Of a stretch of 64,000 nucleotides of DNA, positions 7,993 to 17,049 are shown piece after piece. The stretch is from Halobacillus halophilus DSM 2266 (GTDB lineage Bacteria > Bacillota > Bacilli > Bacillales > Halobacillaceae). The notes beneath the pieces are model-generated. The model worked only from the letters and a program-made list of their open reading frames with translations. It was not told the origin of the DNA and searched no databases. Each line of letters opens with the position of its first letter. The first letter of the stretch is position 1. Location of the stretch: NCBI RefSeq assembly GCF_000284515.1, contig NC_017668.1, positions 496,001-560,000 of the forward strand, written 5' to 3'. The position numbers were made by a program, and so were the translations under genes.

Positions 7993-8364
7993 ATGTATAA
8001 AGGTATTCATCACGTTTCTCTGTTGGTTACAGATATTGAACGAGCCAAACATTTTTACGGTAAGGTGTTAGGATTTGAAGAGAGCAGCAAGCGGCCAGAA
8101 TTTGGATTTCCCGGCGCCTGGTATCAGGTAGGAGAAACTCAGATTCATTTAATTGTACATAATGAGGGCAAAACTTTACGTGGAACAACAGAAATTGATT
8201 CAAGGGACGGTCATTTTGCTGTGAGGGTAAAGGACATAGAAGCTTTCCTTGAAAGAATGGAAACCTATGGCGTAGAGATATTAAATAAACCTCACAATAA
8301 AACCGACTGGCACCAAGTATATATTTGTGATCCTGACGGAAATGTTATTGAATTTAACAAGTAG
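7993..8364 (+). CDS. VOC/glyoxalase-fold metalloprotein
   Basis: A 123-residue vicinal-oxygen-chelate protein with two beta-alpha-beta-beta-beta modules. GIHHVSLLVTDIERAKHFYG opens module 1, and QIHLIV, GHFAVRVKD and the final DPDGNVIEFN supply candidate metal ligands (His, His, His, Glu). Members include glyoxalase I, fosfomycin-resistance enzymes and dioxygenases; the specific activity cannot be assigned. ATG 7993 is chosen because AAAGGAGA sits 8 bases upstream; the longer TTG start at 7966 has no ribosome binding site. Confidence 0.85.
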   Translation: MYKGIHHVSLLVTDIERAKHFYGKVLGFEESSKRPEFGFPGAWYQVGETQIHLIVHNEGKTLRGTTEIDSRDGHFAVRVKDIEAFLERMETYGVEILNKPHNKTDWHQVYICDPDGNVIEFNK

Positions 8365-8453
8365 CAGGCAGAGTATAAGCCACCATTGATTTAACGGCGT
8401 GCGCCTAATGGATCAGTGCACATTTGGTTATAAAAAAACAAGAATACGTGTTA

Positions 8454-8490
8454 AAAAGAGAGATTCCGTGAATTCGGGAATCTCTCTTTT
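8454..8490. terminator. Strong terminator after the VOC gene
   Basis: Stem AAAAGAGAGATTCC / GGAATCTCTCTTTT, with A and T runs on both sides (works in both directions). Confidence 0.8.
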
Positions 8491-8513
8491 AGGTTCATCT
8501 CTCTTCTTCTCCT

Positions 8514-8530
8514 GCATAACCAGGTTATGC
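8514..8530. promoter_or_regulatory. 17-bp palindrome upstream of the ZIP transporter gene (possible operator)
   Basis: GCATAACC-A-GGTTATGC is a perfect inverted repeat 64 bases before the ZIP start codon and just before a TATAGT-like -10. It could be a metal-regulator site, but it does not match a Zur or MntR consensus that I can vouch for. Confidence 0.35.
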
Positions 8531-8594
8531 CTGTACATATAGTGAATAAGAACATGAAAGTCTCACTCTTCCATCAAAGCCAAGGAGGCTGGCT

Positions 8595-9326
8595 ATGGAT
8601 TCAAATGTTATGGTAATGATGGCTTCGGCTTTGGTTACAGGACTGGGAGCTATCCCTGTGTTATTTATTCGCAACATTTCCCACAGAAGAATGGACGCAA
8701 TATTAGCTTATACGGCAGGGGTAATGATGGCGGCTTCAACTTATGGTTTAATACCTGCTTCCTTAAAACTAACGAACTTATATATTCTTGCGTTTGGTGT
8801 GCTCGCTGGAGCACTGCTATTAAATATGCTTGAATATTTTATTCCCCATACAGACATGGATCATCAGAGGGTTGATATTACGCTTTCTTCTCAATCATGG
8901 ATGCTGATTATGGCAATGACCTTACACAATATTCCAGAAGGGCTATCTGTAGGGGCGAGTCTAGCCAGCGAAATAGAGAGCCTTGGTCTGGTAGTTGCTC
9001 TGTCCATGGCTCTTCAAAACGCACCGGAAGGGTTCCTGGTGGCCATATTTTTAGTTAATCAACGAGTTTCAAAACCTACAGCCATTACGTTTGCGATGGC
9101 CACAGGAATTATGGAATGTCTGGCAGGATTTGCAGGCCTGTATCTCGTTCAAATTGCATTATTCCTTGTCCCTTATGGACTGGCATTTGCAGCAGGAGCC
9201 ATGTTGTTCATTGTTTATAAAGAACTTATTCCGGAAAGTCATGGACATGGATATGAGCGACTGGCAACATTTTCATTCCTGCTCGGTTTACTAAGTATGA
9301 TTGGATTAGTCGAGTGGTTCAGATAG
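8595..9326 (+). CDS. ZIP-family divalent metal transporter
   Basis: A 243-residue polytopic membrane protein of about eight helices. The signature metal-path motifs are HNIPEGLSVG in TM4 and QNAPEGFLVA in TM5, where ZIP proteins coordinate Zn/Fe/Mn. The end shows ELIPESHGHGYERL. ZIP transporters import divalent cations into the cytoplasm. CAAGGAGG precedes the ATG. Monocistronic. An upstream 17-bp palindrome may regulate it. Metal specificity cannot be told from sequence; zinc is the usual default. Confidence 0.88.
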   Translation: MDSNVMVMMASALVTGLGAIPVLFIRNISHRRMDAILAYTAGVMMAASTYGLIPASLKLTNLYILAFGVLAGALLLNMLEYFIPHTDMDHQRVDITLSSQSWMLIMAMTLHNIPEGLSVGASLASEIESLGLVVALSMALQNAPEGFLVAIFLVNQRVSKPTAITFAMATGIMECLAGFAGLYLVQIALFLVPYGLAFAAGAMLFIVYKELIPESHGHGYERLATFSFLLGLLSMIGLVEWFR

Positions 9327-9448
9327 TCAGGAAATTAGGAGACTGAAAAATGTTATAAGTCTTTCCGTAAGTGGAAGGAAAGTTAAGCTCTTTGTCGAAG
9401 TAAAGCAGATGAAGAGTTTAGGTTTTATCAATGAAAGGGGAGATTCTT

Positions 9449-10063
9449 TTGTTTAAGAAACTGGCCAGTGACGCTTTAGGATTAAGTGATATTGGTAAAA
9501 TTATTAATAAAGAAGATTTTGATAAAACACAGTCGGATGACTTTGTACTGACAGAGGATGAGGAGAAGATATTTTTCCTCATTAAATCAAAATCCGACGA
9601 ATACTGCTTTACTAACAGAGCACTGATCCATTTGGATGGAGAAAAGGCGTCGAGCAGTAAACGTAATATTTTACGGTATGATTACTACAAACATCATATC
9701 AGTAACCCCTCGATCGAAACGGCCGGTACGATCGATTTGGATTTAGAAATTAAATTCACCATGGGAAATAAAGTATTCAGTATTGATATTGCTAAGGATG
9801 AGGGAGAAGCGATTGCTGATTTGTATAAATCACTTGTAGCGATTTCTCATATTCAGGAGGAAAATCGCCTATATTCGGATTTTGCCAGAGATAGCCTTGG
9901 CACAGCAAGCTCGTTGATTAAGGATAACCGTTTCCACGATCATGATATCTCGAAGGAATTCGAACAGGCAGCTAATTTTGCTTATGGCTGGTATGAACAG
10001 AAGCATCGCGAAAATACACAGAAGGATTTCAAAGAGGTATTTGAAAAGTATATCCATAATTAA
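9449..10063 (+). CDS. PH-domain protein, YvbH-like
   Basis: 204 residues from TTG 9449. The sequence begins FKKLASDALGLSDIGKII, typical of Bacillus YvbH-type proteins, which combine a bacterial PH domain (roughly residues 1-125) with a C-terminal helical extension (YAYGWYEQKHR-like end, here FAYGWYEQKHR). No enzymatic motif is visible and the function is unknown. TTG 9449 has AAAGGGGAG 8 bases upstream; ATG 9431 has none and would place the ribosome binding site inside the gene. Single gene with a terminator. Confidence 0.75.
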   Translation: MFKKLASDALGLSDIGKIINKEDFDKTQSDDFVLTEDEEKIFFLIKSKSDEYCFTNRALIHLDGEKASSSKRNILRYDYYKHHISNPSIETAGTIDLDLEIKFTMGNKVFSIDIAKDEGEAIADLYKSLVAISHIQEENRLYSDFARDSLGTASSLIKDNRFHDHDISKEFEQAANFAYGWYEQKHRENTQKDFKEVFEKYIHN

Positions 10064-10069
10064 ACGTAA

Positions 10070-10098
10070 AGGAGAGCCTTTCTAAAGGTTCTCCTTTT
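10070..10098 (+). terminator. Terminator after the PH-domain gene
   Basis: Stem GGAGAGCCTTT / AAAGGTTCTCC with one G-U pair, followed by TTTTTT. Confidence 0.8.
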
Positions 10099-10364
10099 TT
10101 GTTAGCAAGTTTATAGGGACTAAAGCACCTGCTTGTTTCTTTATGAAATCTCAAACTCGCTTGAAACAAGAAATATTGTTAAACTTATTAATGGTATTTT
10201 TCGCTGCAAAGCATAATTGAGGTTTTGCCAGCGCATTTATTCCCCACTTCCGATCTTTACTCATGAACGGTTTTAAGGGAGAACTATTTACTATTAAAGA
10301 ATTTACTCAGAAGACGTAGTCCATTTAAGGTTTTAATATGTCCATTTTAGGAGGAAACTGTACC

Positions 10365-11585
10365 TTGATTATTGCGATTATTTTTTTATTATTTGTCTCA
10401 CTCTTCTTTTCGGGGAGCGAAACAGCTTTAACAGCTGCCAATAAAATGAAGTTACAATCAAGAGCAAATAATAATGACAAGAAAGCAGAAAATCTGCTCC
10501 AGCTAATCTCAAGACCGAGTGAGTTCATTACCACTATTTTAATCGGGAATAACATTGCGAACATTTTATTGCCCACTCTTGTGACCACCCTTGCGATTCA
10601 ATATGGGTTCAGTGTAGGGTTAGCTTCAGCTATTCTGACGGTGACGATTATCATTTTCTCCGAAGTCATTCCGAAATCTATAGCAGCTGCATTTCCTGAT
10701 CGTATTTCTCTATTGGTATCACCTGTGATTCGTTTTTTTGTATTTGTATTTAAACCAATTACCATTGTACTTAATAAACTGACAGGTGTTATCACTAAGG
10801 CCCTTGATAAAGGTCAACCTAATGAAGTTTCCATTTCTAAGGAAGAGTTGAGAACTATGGTAGATATTGCAGACTCTGAAGGAACCTTTAACGAAGAAGA
10901 ATCTCTTCGTATCAAAGGTGTATTGGATTTCTATAATCTGAATGTAAAGGACGTCCTGAAGACCCCGAGGGTAGATATGATTGCTCTTCCCGCAGATGCT
11001 TCTTTTGAAGAAGTAAGAGATATCGTAATTCAGAACCCTTACACACGATATCCTGTGTATAGAAAAGACATGGATGACATCATAGCTGTTTTCCACTCGA
11101 AGTATTTGACCTCCTGGTCCATGGATCCTGAAAAACCATTAGAGACTTTTACTTACAAGGAACCATTAATCATTTACGAGTTCCAGAAAATTGAGTGGGT
11201 ATTTAAAAAGATGACGAGAGAACAAAAACACATGGCTATTGTTCTCGATGAATATGGCGGCACCGAAGGGATTTTATCACACGAAGATGTTATTGAAGCT
11301 ATGATTGGGCTGGAAATTGAAGATGAGATGGACACTCAAACGGATACGATTATTGAGAAAGTTTCAGAAAATGAGGTTATCTGTGATGGGAAAATAACTC
11401 TGCGCCGATTAAATTCGATCTTTGATACGGAGATACCTGAGGAAGAAGATGTACTGGCAGGATACTTATTAGAGGAGTTTAACGTGTTTCCGGAAGAAGG
11501 AGATGTATTGGAGAGAAACGGCATTTCATTTAAAATACTTGAGATTCAAGGCAGAAAGATCAAAAAAGTCCAGGTGGTTAAATAA
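10365..11585 (+). CDS. CNNM/CorC-type (hemolysin family) membrane protein with CBS pair
   Basis: About 406 residues. An N-terminal DUF21 membrane domain of about four helices contains FFSGSETALTAANK. Two CBS domains follow (around TPRVDMIALPADASFEEVRD and the region containing MAIVLDEYGGTEGILSHEDV), then a C-terminal CorC/HlyC domain. Relatives are implicated in magnesium/cobalt homeostasis, probably efflux. TTG 10365 is preferred: GGAGG lies 10 bases upstream, while ATG 10338 would put that site within the gene. No M-box riboswitch is recognisable in the 260-base leader. Confidence 0.85.
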   Translation: MIIAIIFLLFVSLFFSGSETALTAANKMKLQSRANNNDKKAENLLQLISRPSEFITTILIGNNIANILLPTLVTTLAIQYGFSVGLASAILTVTIIIFSEVIPKSIAAAFPDRISLLVSPVIRFFVFVFKPITIVLNKLTGVITKALDKGQPNEVSISKEELRTMVDIADSEGTFNEEESLRIKGVLDFYNLNVKDVLKTPRVDMIALPADASFEEVRDIVIQNPYTRYPVYRKDMDDIIAVFHSKYLTSWSMDPEKPLETFTYKEPLIIYEFQKIEWVFKKMTREQKHMAIVLDEYGGTEGILSHEDVIEAMIGLEIEDEMDTQTDTIIEKVSENEVICDGKITLRRLNSIFDTEIPEEEDVLAGYLLEEFNVFPEEGDVLERNGISFKILEIQGRKIKKVQVVK

Positions 11586-11663
11586 CTTTGTGAAGCAGGG
11601 AGTTCAGAAGACACTAATCCATGATAACCTTAGCCTCTTGCAATGACAGTCCCTACATTTAAT

Positions 11664-11693
11664 AATGAGCGATCTTATAAGGTCGCTTCATTT
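11664..11693 (+). terminator. Weak terminator-like hairpin
   Basis: AATGAGCGATCTT and AAGGTCGCTTCATT pair with a one-base bulge. Followed only by TTAT, so efficiency is doubtful. Confidence 0.4.
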
Positions 11694-11797
11694 ATGTGTG
11701 TAACCAATATTCTTTCGGTCTTTCATGGAAACTCCCGCATAAGATGACTCTTTTTATTCATACTAAGATAATCAAGAATTTCTGGAGGAGTCAGCAT

Positions 11798-12886
11798 ATG
11801 AACATAGCAATTATGGGATCCGGTCTAGCAGGACTTTCGTGTGCATTAACCCTTGAAAAATATGGCTATCAAGCGGATATTTTTGAAAGACGGGAAGAAG
11901 TAGGGGATCGATTTGTCATAGCGGAAGCCATGTTTTCCATGTTTCACACTCCTTATGATGACGCGATTAAATTTCTATCGGAGACACATGATATTCACTT
12001 AAAGCCTTCCAGCAATCTGCAAAAAGTATATTTTTATTCAAAAAATGAGTCTTCCTTTATCAATGGCCATCTTGGATTCACCAATATGAGAGGGAAACAC
12101 CCTGATTCTTATGAAAAGCAAATGGAAAGTCAGCTGAAAGGAAAAATTAAATATAACCAGAATGTTACTTATGAGGAACTCTCAAAAGAATACACGCATA
12201 TCGTTTTAGCTACAGGGGATCCACTGGATACAAAAAAAATACAGGCCTATGATGTTGCCTTTAAAGCAAGTTTTAAAGGAGCAGTCATCAGGGGCGATTT
12301 TAATAGGACAGAGGCTCATGTGTTTTTTAATCACGATTATGCTCCTAAAGGAATGGCCTATTTACTGCCCCATTCTGATTGTGAAGCTTCGCTTGTACTG
12401 GTTTATCCACAATATCCTGAGAATGAGCATTTAGATAAGGACCAGTTATGGAAGATGTGTTGGGAAGATTGTTGTAAACGATTGGATCAAGAATTTGCAA
12501 TTATCAATGAGTATTCCATAAAGGATTATCGCATTGGAAAGACAGAAACCGATCGAATTGGAAATACATTTTTTATTGGAAATTGCTGGGGATCTATTAC
12601 GCCTGTATTTGGCTTTGGCCAATTTGAATCGATGCTGACAGGAATCTATGCAGCGCATGATATTGCAGGTGTTGGTGATTACACTAAACTTGTTAAGCCG
12701 CTTTCTCAGAGTTATCATGATTCTCTTACCTTACGCAGAACCATGGAGAAATTCAACAATGATCATTTGGATCTAATTACAAAGTCAATTAACATTCAGT
12801 TAATTGAGAGTATGATTACAAATAAAGATTTAAATTTAATGAAGATCTTGAGCCGCATCATTCATCCGTTTAGTCGAAAAGCATAG
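11798..12886 (+). CDS. FAD-dependent oxidoreductase, geranylgeranyl-reductase-like
   Basis: 362 residues. The N-terminus IAIMGSGLAGLSCALTLEKY with FERRE is a Rossmann dinucleotide (FAD) fold, and HIVLATGD is the second FAD-contact region. Near the C-terminus FIGNCWGSITPVFGFGQFES resembles the GD-type motif of the squalene epoxidase/geranylgeranyl reductase group. The substrate is unknown and no neighbour hints at one. ATG 11798 is preceded by TGGAGGAG; the longer frame from GTG 11696 has no ribosome binding site. No terminator follows clearly. Confidence 0.7.
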   Translation: MNIAIMGSGLAGLSCALTLEKYGYQADIFERREEVGDRFVIAEAMFSMFHTPYDDAIKFLSETHDIHLKPSSNLQKVYFYSKNESSFINGHLGFTNMRGKHPDSYEKQMESQLKGKIKYNQNVTYEELSKEYTHIVLATGDPLDTKKIQAYDVAFKASFKGAVIRGDFNRTEAHVFFNHDYAPKGMAYLLPHSDCEASLVLVYPQYPENEHLDKDQLWKMCWEDCCKRLDQEFAIINEYSIKDYRIGKTETDRIGNTFFIGNCWGSITPVFGFGQFESMLTGIYAAHDIAGVGDYTKLVKPLSQSYHDSLTLRRTMEKFNNDHLDLITKSINIQLIESMITNKDLNLMKILSRIIHPFSRKA

Positions 12887-13061
12887 AAAAACTCTTAACC
12901 ATTCCCCTCGTTTTATTAACTAAGAGCGTAGGTCTATTCCAGTTCTTCTGGAACAAAGGACTGATGCTTGTGTACTAGCTTGAACGGATTGAATAAATGA
13001 TCATTCGCCTGAAGCAAAGTTGAATGTGATAAGCTATGAATAATAGAGGAGGGGAATAAGA

Positions 13062-13829
13062 ATGAGTGAGCGAACAGCATCCACCGTACAATCTGTAGAC
13101 CGGGCTTTAACTATTCTTCAGCTTTTACAAGAGAACCCTGATGGGCTTGGAGTTACAGAAATTGCTCATCGTTTAGATGTGGCAAAAAGCACGGTTCATA
13201 GACTGCTGGCTTCATTAAAACAAAAAGGGTATGTCAGACAAGATGACATGCTTGAGAAGTATCGTCTAGGATTAAAATTGCTTGAACTTGGCGAGACCGT
13301 CTCGGAAAACATGGATATCCGAACAACTGCAAATCCTTATTTGGTTAAGCTCGCCCAGGAGACAGGCGAGACTATTCATTTAGGAATAAGAGAAGAGGCA
13401 GAAGTCATATATGTGGATAAAGTAGAGCGGTATGCTCCGATTCGTATGTACTCTTCCGTTGGTAAACGGGCTCCGTTATATTGCACGGGCATTGGAAAAG
13501 CCCTGCTCGCTTTTGCTTCCAATGAAGCAGAGGATCATCTAATGAGTACCCTCACACTAAAGAAGTTTACGCCCCATACCATTACGGATAAGGATAAGTT
13601 GAAAAAGCACCTGGGGCACATACGTGAACGGGGTTATTCGATAGATAATGAAGAGCATGAAGAGGGGATCCGTTGTACAGCAGCACCGATTTGGAATCAT
13701 CGCGGCGAAGCGATAGCGGCTATTAGCGTGGCTGGTTCCACTTCAAGGATGACAGAAGAAAAAGTTGAATCTTGTACGGGCAGTCTCTTGCATACCGCAC
13801 TTGAGATTTCACGTAGGCTTGGATATTGA
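13062..13829 (+). CDS. IclR-family transcriptional regulator of the galactonate operon
   Basis: 255 residues. An N-terminal winged HTH (VTEIAHRLDVAKSTVHRLLA) is followed by an IclR effector-binding domain (ALLAFA..., ending AAISVAGSTSRMT). AGGAGGGG precedes the ATG. It sits directly upstream of eda-dgoK-dgoD in the same direction, and a palindromic site lies over the operon's transcription start region, so local control of sugar-acid catabolism is likely. It resembles KdgR-type IclR proteins. The effector (for example 2-keto-3-deoxy-galactonate or galactonate) is inferred. Confidence 0.85.
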   Translation: MSERTASTVQSVDRALTILQLLQENPDGLGVTEIAHRLDVAKSTVHRLLASLKQKGYVRQDDMLEKYRLGLKLLELGETVSENMDIRTTANPYLVKLAQETGETIHLGIREEAEVIYVDKVERYAPIRMYSSVGKRAPLYCTGIGKALLAFASNEAEDHLMSTLTLKKFTPHTITDKDKLKKHLGHIRERGYSIDNEEHEEGIRCTAAPIWNHRGEAIAAISVAGSTSRMTEEKVESCTGSLLHTALEISRRLGY

Positions 13830-13894
13830 AAAAGAGAAAGATAGTTGACAAAGACAGCTGGAATACTTTAGTTTTCTAGTAGTTGATCTTTTTT

Positions 13895-13933
13895 TATAAT
13901 TATAAAATGGAACGATGTTCCGTAATGAGGAAC
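13895..13933 (+). promoter_or_regulatory. eda-dgoK-dgoD promoter and palindromic operator
   Basis: TATAAT at 13895-13900 is followed by GGAAC-GAT-GTTCC (13909-13921) and a further half-site GGAAC at 13929-13933. The palindrome covers the expected start of transcription, the right place for a repressor such as the adjacent IclR protein. The -35 is poor. Confidence 0.5.
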
Positions 13934-13952
13934 GTTTGGAGAGGAGATTTTG

Positions 13953-14588
13953 ATGACCGTACTAGAATTGATTGAAAAGGAAAAGCTGGTGGCCATTCTG
14001 CGGCTTCAAGATACACAATATCTCGAATCTATAGTGAAAAGTCTATATGACGGCGGCATTCGTATTGTTGAAATAACGATGAATACACCACGTGCACTGG
14101 AAACCATTCAACAAGTGAAGAAGCAATATCCGGATATGATCGTTGGAGCGGGGACTGTACTTGATGGCAGCTCGGCCCGCGAAGCTATTCACTCAGGAGC
14201 TGATTTCATGCTGGCGCCGACGTTGAAGGAGGAAACCATTCAAACTGGAAACCGTTATGACATCCCAGTGATTCCGGGCGTTTTTACACCAACCGAAGTT
14301 TTAACGGCCTACGAGTACGGGGCATCCCTGGTAAAGGTTTTTCCTGCAACTCAGGTGAATGCTCGTTATATAAAGGATTTAAAAGGCCCCATGCCATTCA
14401 TTAATGGAATGGCGGTCGGAGGGATTTCATCATCGAATTTAGAAGAGTATTTGAAAACGGGCTGGCACTCCGTTGGGCTTGGGAGTGCATTGGTTCATCC
14501 AACATGGGTGGAACAAGAAGAGTTTTATAAAATTGAAGCAGCAGCGAGAGAGCTTGTGGCCATTCGAGATCAAGTCTTTAAAGATTGA
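13953..14588 (+). CDS. eda: 2-keto-3-deoxy-6-phospho-gluconate/galactonate aldolase
   Basis: A 211-residue class I aldolase of the KDPG/KHG family. Schiff-base Lys lies in ASLVKVFPA, the catalytic Glu in VEITMNTP, and the phosphate-binding Arg in AILRL; IVGAGTVLD and VGGISSSNL are further family motifs. It splits KDPG or its galactonate epimer into pyruvate and glyceraldehyde-3-phosphate. Because it is followed by dgoK and dgoD, the physiological substrate is probably 2-keto-3-deoxy-6-phosphogalactonate, an inference from context. ATG 13953 is preceded by GAGAGGAG. Confidence 0.88.
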   Translation: MTVLELIEKEKLVAILRLQDTQYLESIVKSLYDGGIRIVEITMNTPRALETIQQVKKQYPDMIVGAGTVLDGSSAREAIHSGADFMLAPTLKEETIQTGNRYDIPVIPGVFTPTEVLTAYEYGASLVKVFPATQVNARYIKDLKGPMPFINGMAVGGISSSNLEEYLKTGWHSVGLGSALVHPTWVEQEEFYKIEAAARELVAIRDQVFKD

Positions 14589-14599
14589 GGAGGGACGTT

Positions 14600-15607
14600 A
14601 TGGCAAAAATAATCATCGATTGCGGAACGACCAATTCGCGTCTGCGCCTGTCAGCAGGAGAAGAAGGTCAATTGACCGATGTTCTTAAAATAGAAGCCGG
14701 TATCCGAAATACGGCAATGGATGGAAATACAGATCGTCTAAAATCGTATTTGCAAGAAGGGATTCGGTCACTGGTGGAGCGTAATGGATTAGAACGATCA
14801 GATGTGGATTATATGGCGGCTTCGGGCATGATCACATCAAATATCGGTCTTTTCGAAGTTCCACATGTGACTGGACCTGCAGGGGTGAAAGATTTAGCTG
14901 CTCAAGCAAAAATGGTCAGGCTCGAAGAATTTTTTCATATTCCCTGTTTGTTTATTCCGGGTATGAAGAGTATCAGTCTCGAAGGAACGGCAGAAAGTAG
15001 TTCGATAGATGAGTATGATGTGATGCGCGGGGAAGAAGTGGAATCGATTGGGCTTTGGAATCAGCAGCGGCCGCATGGTGAAGGACTAATGGTTCTGCCA
15101 GGCTCCCATACGAAATTCGTATTTGTCGAAGAGGATGGGACCCTGAAGAAAAGTTACACGACACTTGCTGGCGAACTTTTGAAAGCGGTTCAATCAGAAA
15201 CGATTCTGTCCGGCTCGCTTAAGGAGGAGTTGATTGAGTCATTCATCTCTCGTTACTTTGATGAAGGGTTCACATCGTGTGAGAAAGTCGGAGTCACACG
15301 GGCTTTGTTCCACGTTCGTCTCCTGGATCTGCAAGGTAAAGTTAATGCTAATGAACGAGCCAACTATATGGCTGGGGTCCTTTTTCATGAAGATTGGAAA
15401 GCTCTTAAACTAGCACTTTCAAAGCTGGATAGACTTGATTGGGTTATGGTTGGAGGTTCCAGTCCGCTCAGAGAATTGTTTGTTTATCTACTGCAAAAGC
15501 TTGAACAGGATTGTGAAATTCGTGAACTTGATGAAAAAAGCAGTGATATGGCCGCGTTTCATGGAGCGCTGGAAGTCATAAAAGCTTATGAGGAGGAACA
15601 GAAATGA
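14600..15607 (+). CDS. dgoK: 2-keto-3-deoxy-galactonokinase
   Basis: 335 residues. The start [14 protein letters not shown] is the phosphate-1 motif of the ASKHA kinase fold. [22 protein letters not shown] and the C-terminal [13 protein letters not shown] (adenosine loop) match the DgoK family (COG3734). It phosphorylates 2-keto-3-deoxy-galactonate at C6 for cleavage by the aldolase. ATG 14600 has GAGGAGGG upstream, and the longer frame from TTG 14585 is rejected. It overlaps dgoD by ATGA (15604-15607), so the two are translationally coupled. Confidence 0.9.
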   Translation: MAKIIIDCGTTNSRLRLSAGEEGQLTDVLKIEAGIRNTAMDGNTDRLKSYLQEGIRSLVERNGLERSDVDYMAASGMITSNIGLFEVPHVTGPAGVKDLAAQAKMVRLEEFFHIPCLFIPGMKSISLEGTAESSSIDEYDVMRGEEVESIGLWNQQRPHGEGLMVLPGSHTKFVFVEEDGTLKKSYTTLAGELLKAVQSETILSGSLKEELIESFISRYFDEGFTSCEKVGVTRALFHVRLLDLQGKVNANERANYMAGVLFHEDWKALKLALSKLDRLDWVMVGGSSPLRELFVYLLQKLEQDCEIRELDEKSSDMAAFHGALEVIKAYEEEQK

Positions 15608-16752
15608 AAATTAGAAGTTATGAACTATTTCAAGTACCGCCAAGGTGGTTATTCTTAAAGATTGAAACGGATGAAGGGATTGCCGGATGGGGAGAACCGG
15701 TGATTGAAGGAAGAGCCCACACAGTAAAGGCAGCCGTTGAAGAATTGATGGAGAATTTAATTGGAAAGGATCCTTTCCGAATTGAGGACCACTGGAATAT
15801 GCTTTACCGCTCAGGCTTTTATCGGGGCGGACCGATTCTGATGAGTGCTCTTTCCGGAATCGATCAGGCATTATGGGATATTAAAGGGAAGTATTACAAT
15901 GCGCCCATCTATCAATTGCTCGGGGGAGCCTGCCGTGACTCTATTAAAATTTACTCATGGATTGGCGGCGACCGTCCTTCTGATGTAGGCCAGGCCGCTA
16001 AAGAAGCGGTAAATACAGGATTTCAGGCGATTAAGATGAATGGAACGGAAGAAGTGCAGTATCTTGACTCCTATGAAAAAATCGATGAAACTGTGGAGCG
16101 GGTAGCATCCGTACGGGAAGCGGTTGGCAAAGGAGTAGGGATAGGAATCGATTTCCACGGACGAGTACATAAGCCAATGGCTAAAGTACTGGCTAAAGAA
16201 CTGGAACCCTACCGCCCTATGTTCCTGGAAGAACCTGTGCTTGCCGAAAATAATGAAGGACTGAGGGAAATTGCGCAACATACGCATATTCCTATTGCTA
16301 CGGGTGAACGAATGTTCTCCCGCTGGGACTTTAAGAATCTATTATCCGATGGATATGTTGATGTGATCCAGCCGGACATCTCCCACGCAGGAGGAATTAC
16401 GGAAACTAAGAAGATTGCTTCGATGGCGGAGGCGTACGATGTAGCTCTGGCTCCGCATTGTCCACTTGGACCTATCGCTCTTGCTTCCTGCCTGCACGTG
16501 GACGCTACATCTCATAACGCAACCATTCAGGAGCAAAGCCTTGGGATTCATTACAATAAAGACAATGATCTGCTGGATTATATAAAAGACCGTAGTGTGT
16601 TTGATTATGAGAATGGTTTTGTAAAGATTCCACAGGGGCCTGGGCTCGGCATTGAAATTGATGAAGAGTATGTTAGAAAACGAGCAAAAGAAGGGCATAA
16701 CTGGCATAATCCGATATGGCGTCACGATGATAACAGTATAGCTGAATGGTAA
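15604..16752 (+). CDS. dgoD: D-galactonate dehydratase
   Basis: 382 residues, the same length as E. coli DgoD. It is an enolase-superfamily (mandelate racemase group) enzyme converting galactonate to 2-keto-3-deoxy-galactonate. Metal ligands and catalytic residues are seen in GIDFHGRVH (Asp, His), FLEEPV (Glu), ATGERM (Glu) and [13 protein letters not shown] (His). The tail [20 protein letters not shown] is typical of DgoD. It is the last gene of eda-dgoK-dgoD and is followed by a strong terminator. No galactonate transporter lies within the operon. Confidence 0.93.
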   Translation: MKIRSYELFQVPPRWLFLKIETDEGIAGWGEPVIEGRAHTVKAAVEELMENLIGKDPFRIEDHWNMLYRSGFYRGGPILMSALSGIDQALWDIKGKYYNAPIYQLLGGACRDSIKIYSWIGGDRPSDVGQAAKEAVNTGFQAIKMNGTEEVQYLDSYEKIDETVERVASVREAVGKGVGIGIDFHGRVHKPMAKVLAKELEPYRPMFLEEPVLAENNEGLREIAQHTHIPIATGERMFSRWDFKNLLSDGYVDVIQPDISHAGGITETKKIASMAEAYDVALAPHCPLGPIALASCLHVDATSHNATIQEQSLGIHYNKDNDLLDYIKDRSVFDYENGFVKIPQGPGLGIEIDEEYVRKRAKEGHNWHNPIWRHDDNSIAEW

Positions 16753-16756
16753 GGGA

Positions 16757-16793
16757 AAAAGGAAAGCCCTATTCAACGGGGCTTTCCTTTTTC
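16757..16793 (+). terminator. Terminator of the galactonate operon
   Basis: Stem AAAGGAAAGCCC / GGGGCTTTCCTTTTT with an ATTCAAC-type loop. It starts 5 bases after the dgoD stop. Confidence 0.85.
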
Positions 16794-16900
16794 AATGAAA
16801 AAATTTTTTATTCCGCCTTGAGATGGATGGAAATCCTTATTATGGGAGTGGACAAAGGATACGATCACGATTTTTATGAAAATTAGTTTCATAATCAGGG

Positions 16901-16928
16901 TTGAATTGAAAAAAATTTTATGTATAAT
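16901..16928 (+). promoter_or_regulatory. Sigma-A promoter of gntK-gntP
   Basis: TTGAAT (16901-16906), 16-base spacer, TATAAT (16923-16928), in an AT-rich region 120 bases before gntK. Transcription would start near 16935. Confidence 0.7.
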
Positions 16929-16993
16929 CATTAGTGAAAGAAAAAAATTTCGTTAGCAAATCCAGCTTTTAAAAGATATTTTTTTCTGCGAAT

Positions 16994-17007
16994 TGAAAGC
17001 GGTTACC
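16994..17007. promoter_or_regulatory. cre site (CcpA binding) in the gntK leader
   Basis: TGAAAGCGGTTACC fits the cre consensus TGWAANCGNTNWCA at 13 of 14 positions. It lies about 60 bases downstream of the predicted transcription start, where CcpA typically blocks elongation, giving glucose repression of gluconate use. Confidence 0.65.
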
Positions 17008-17049
17008 GTTTAACTTATCAATCTAGCACATGTCGTGGAGGAAAATGAT

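Noticed and set aside
10100-10364. M-box or other riboswitch upstream of the CNNM/CorC-type gene
   Set aside because: The leader contains only a loose CTTGTTTC/GAAACAAG pairing and none of the conserved M-box blocks.
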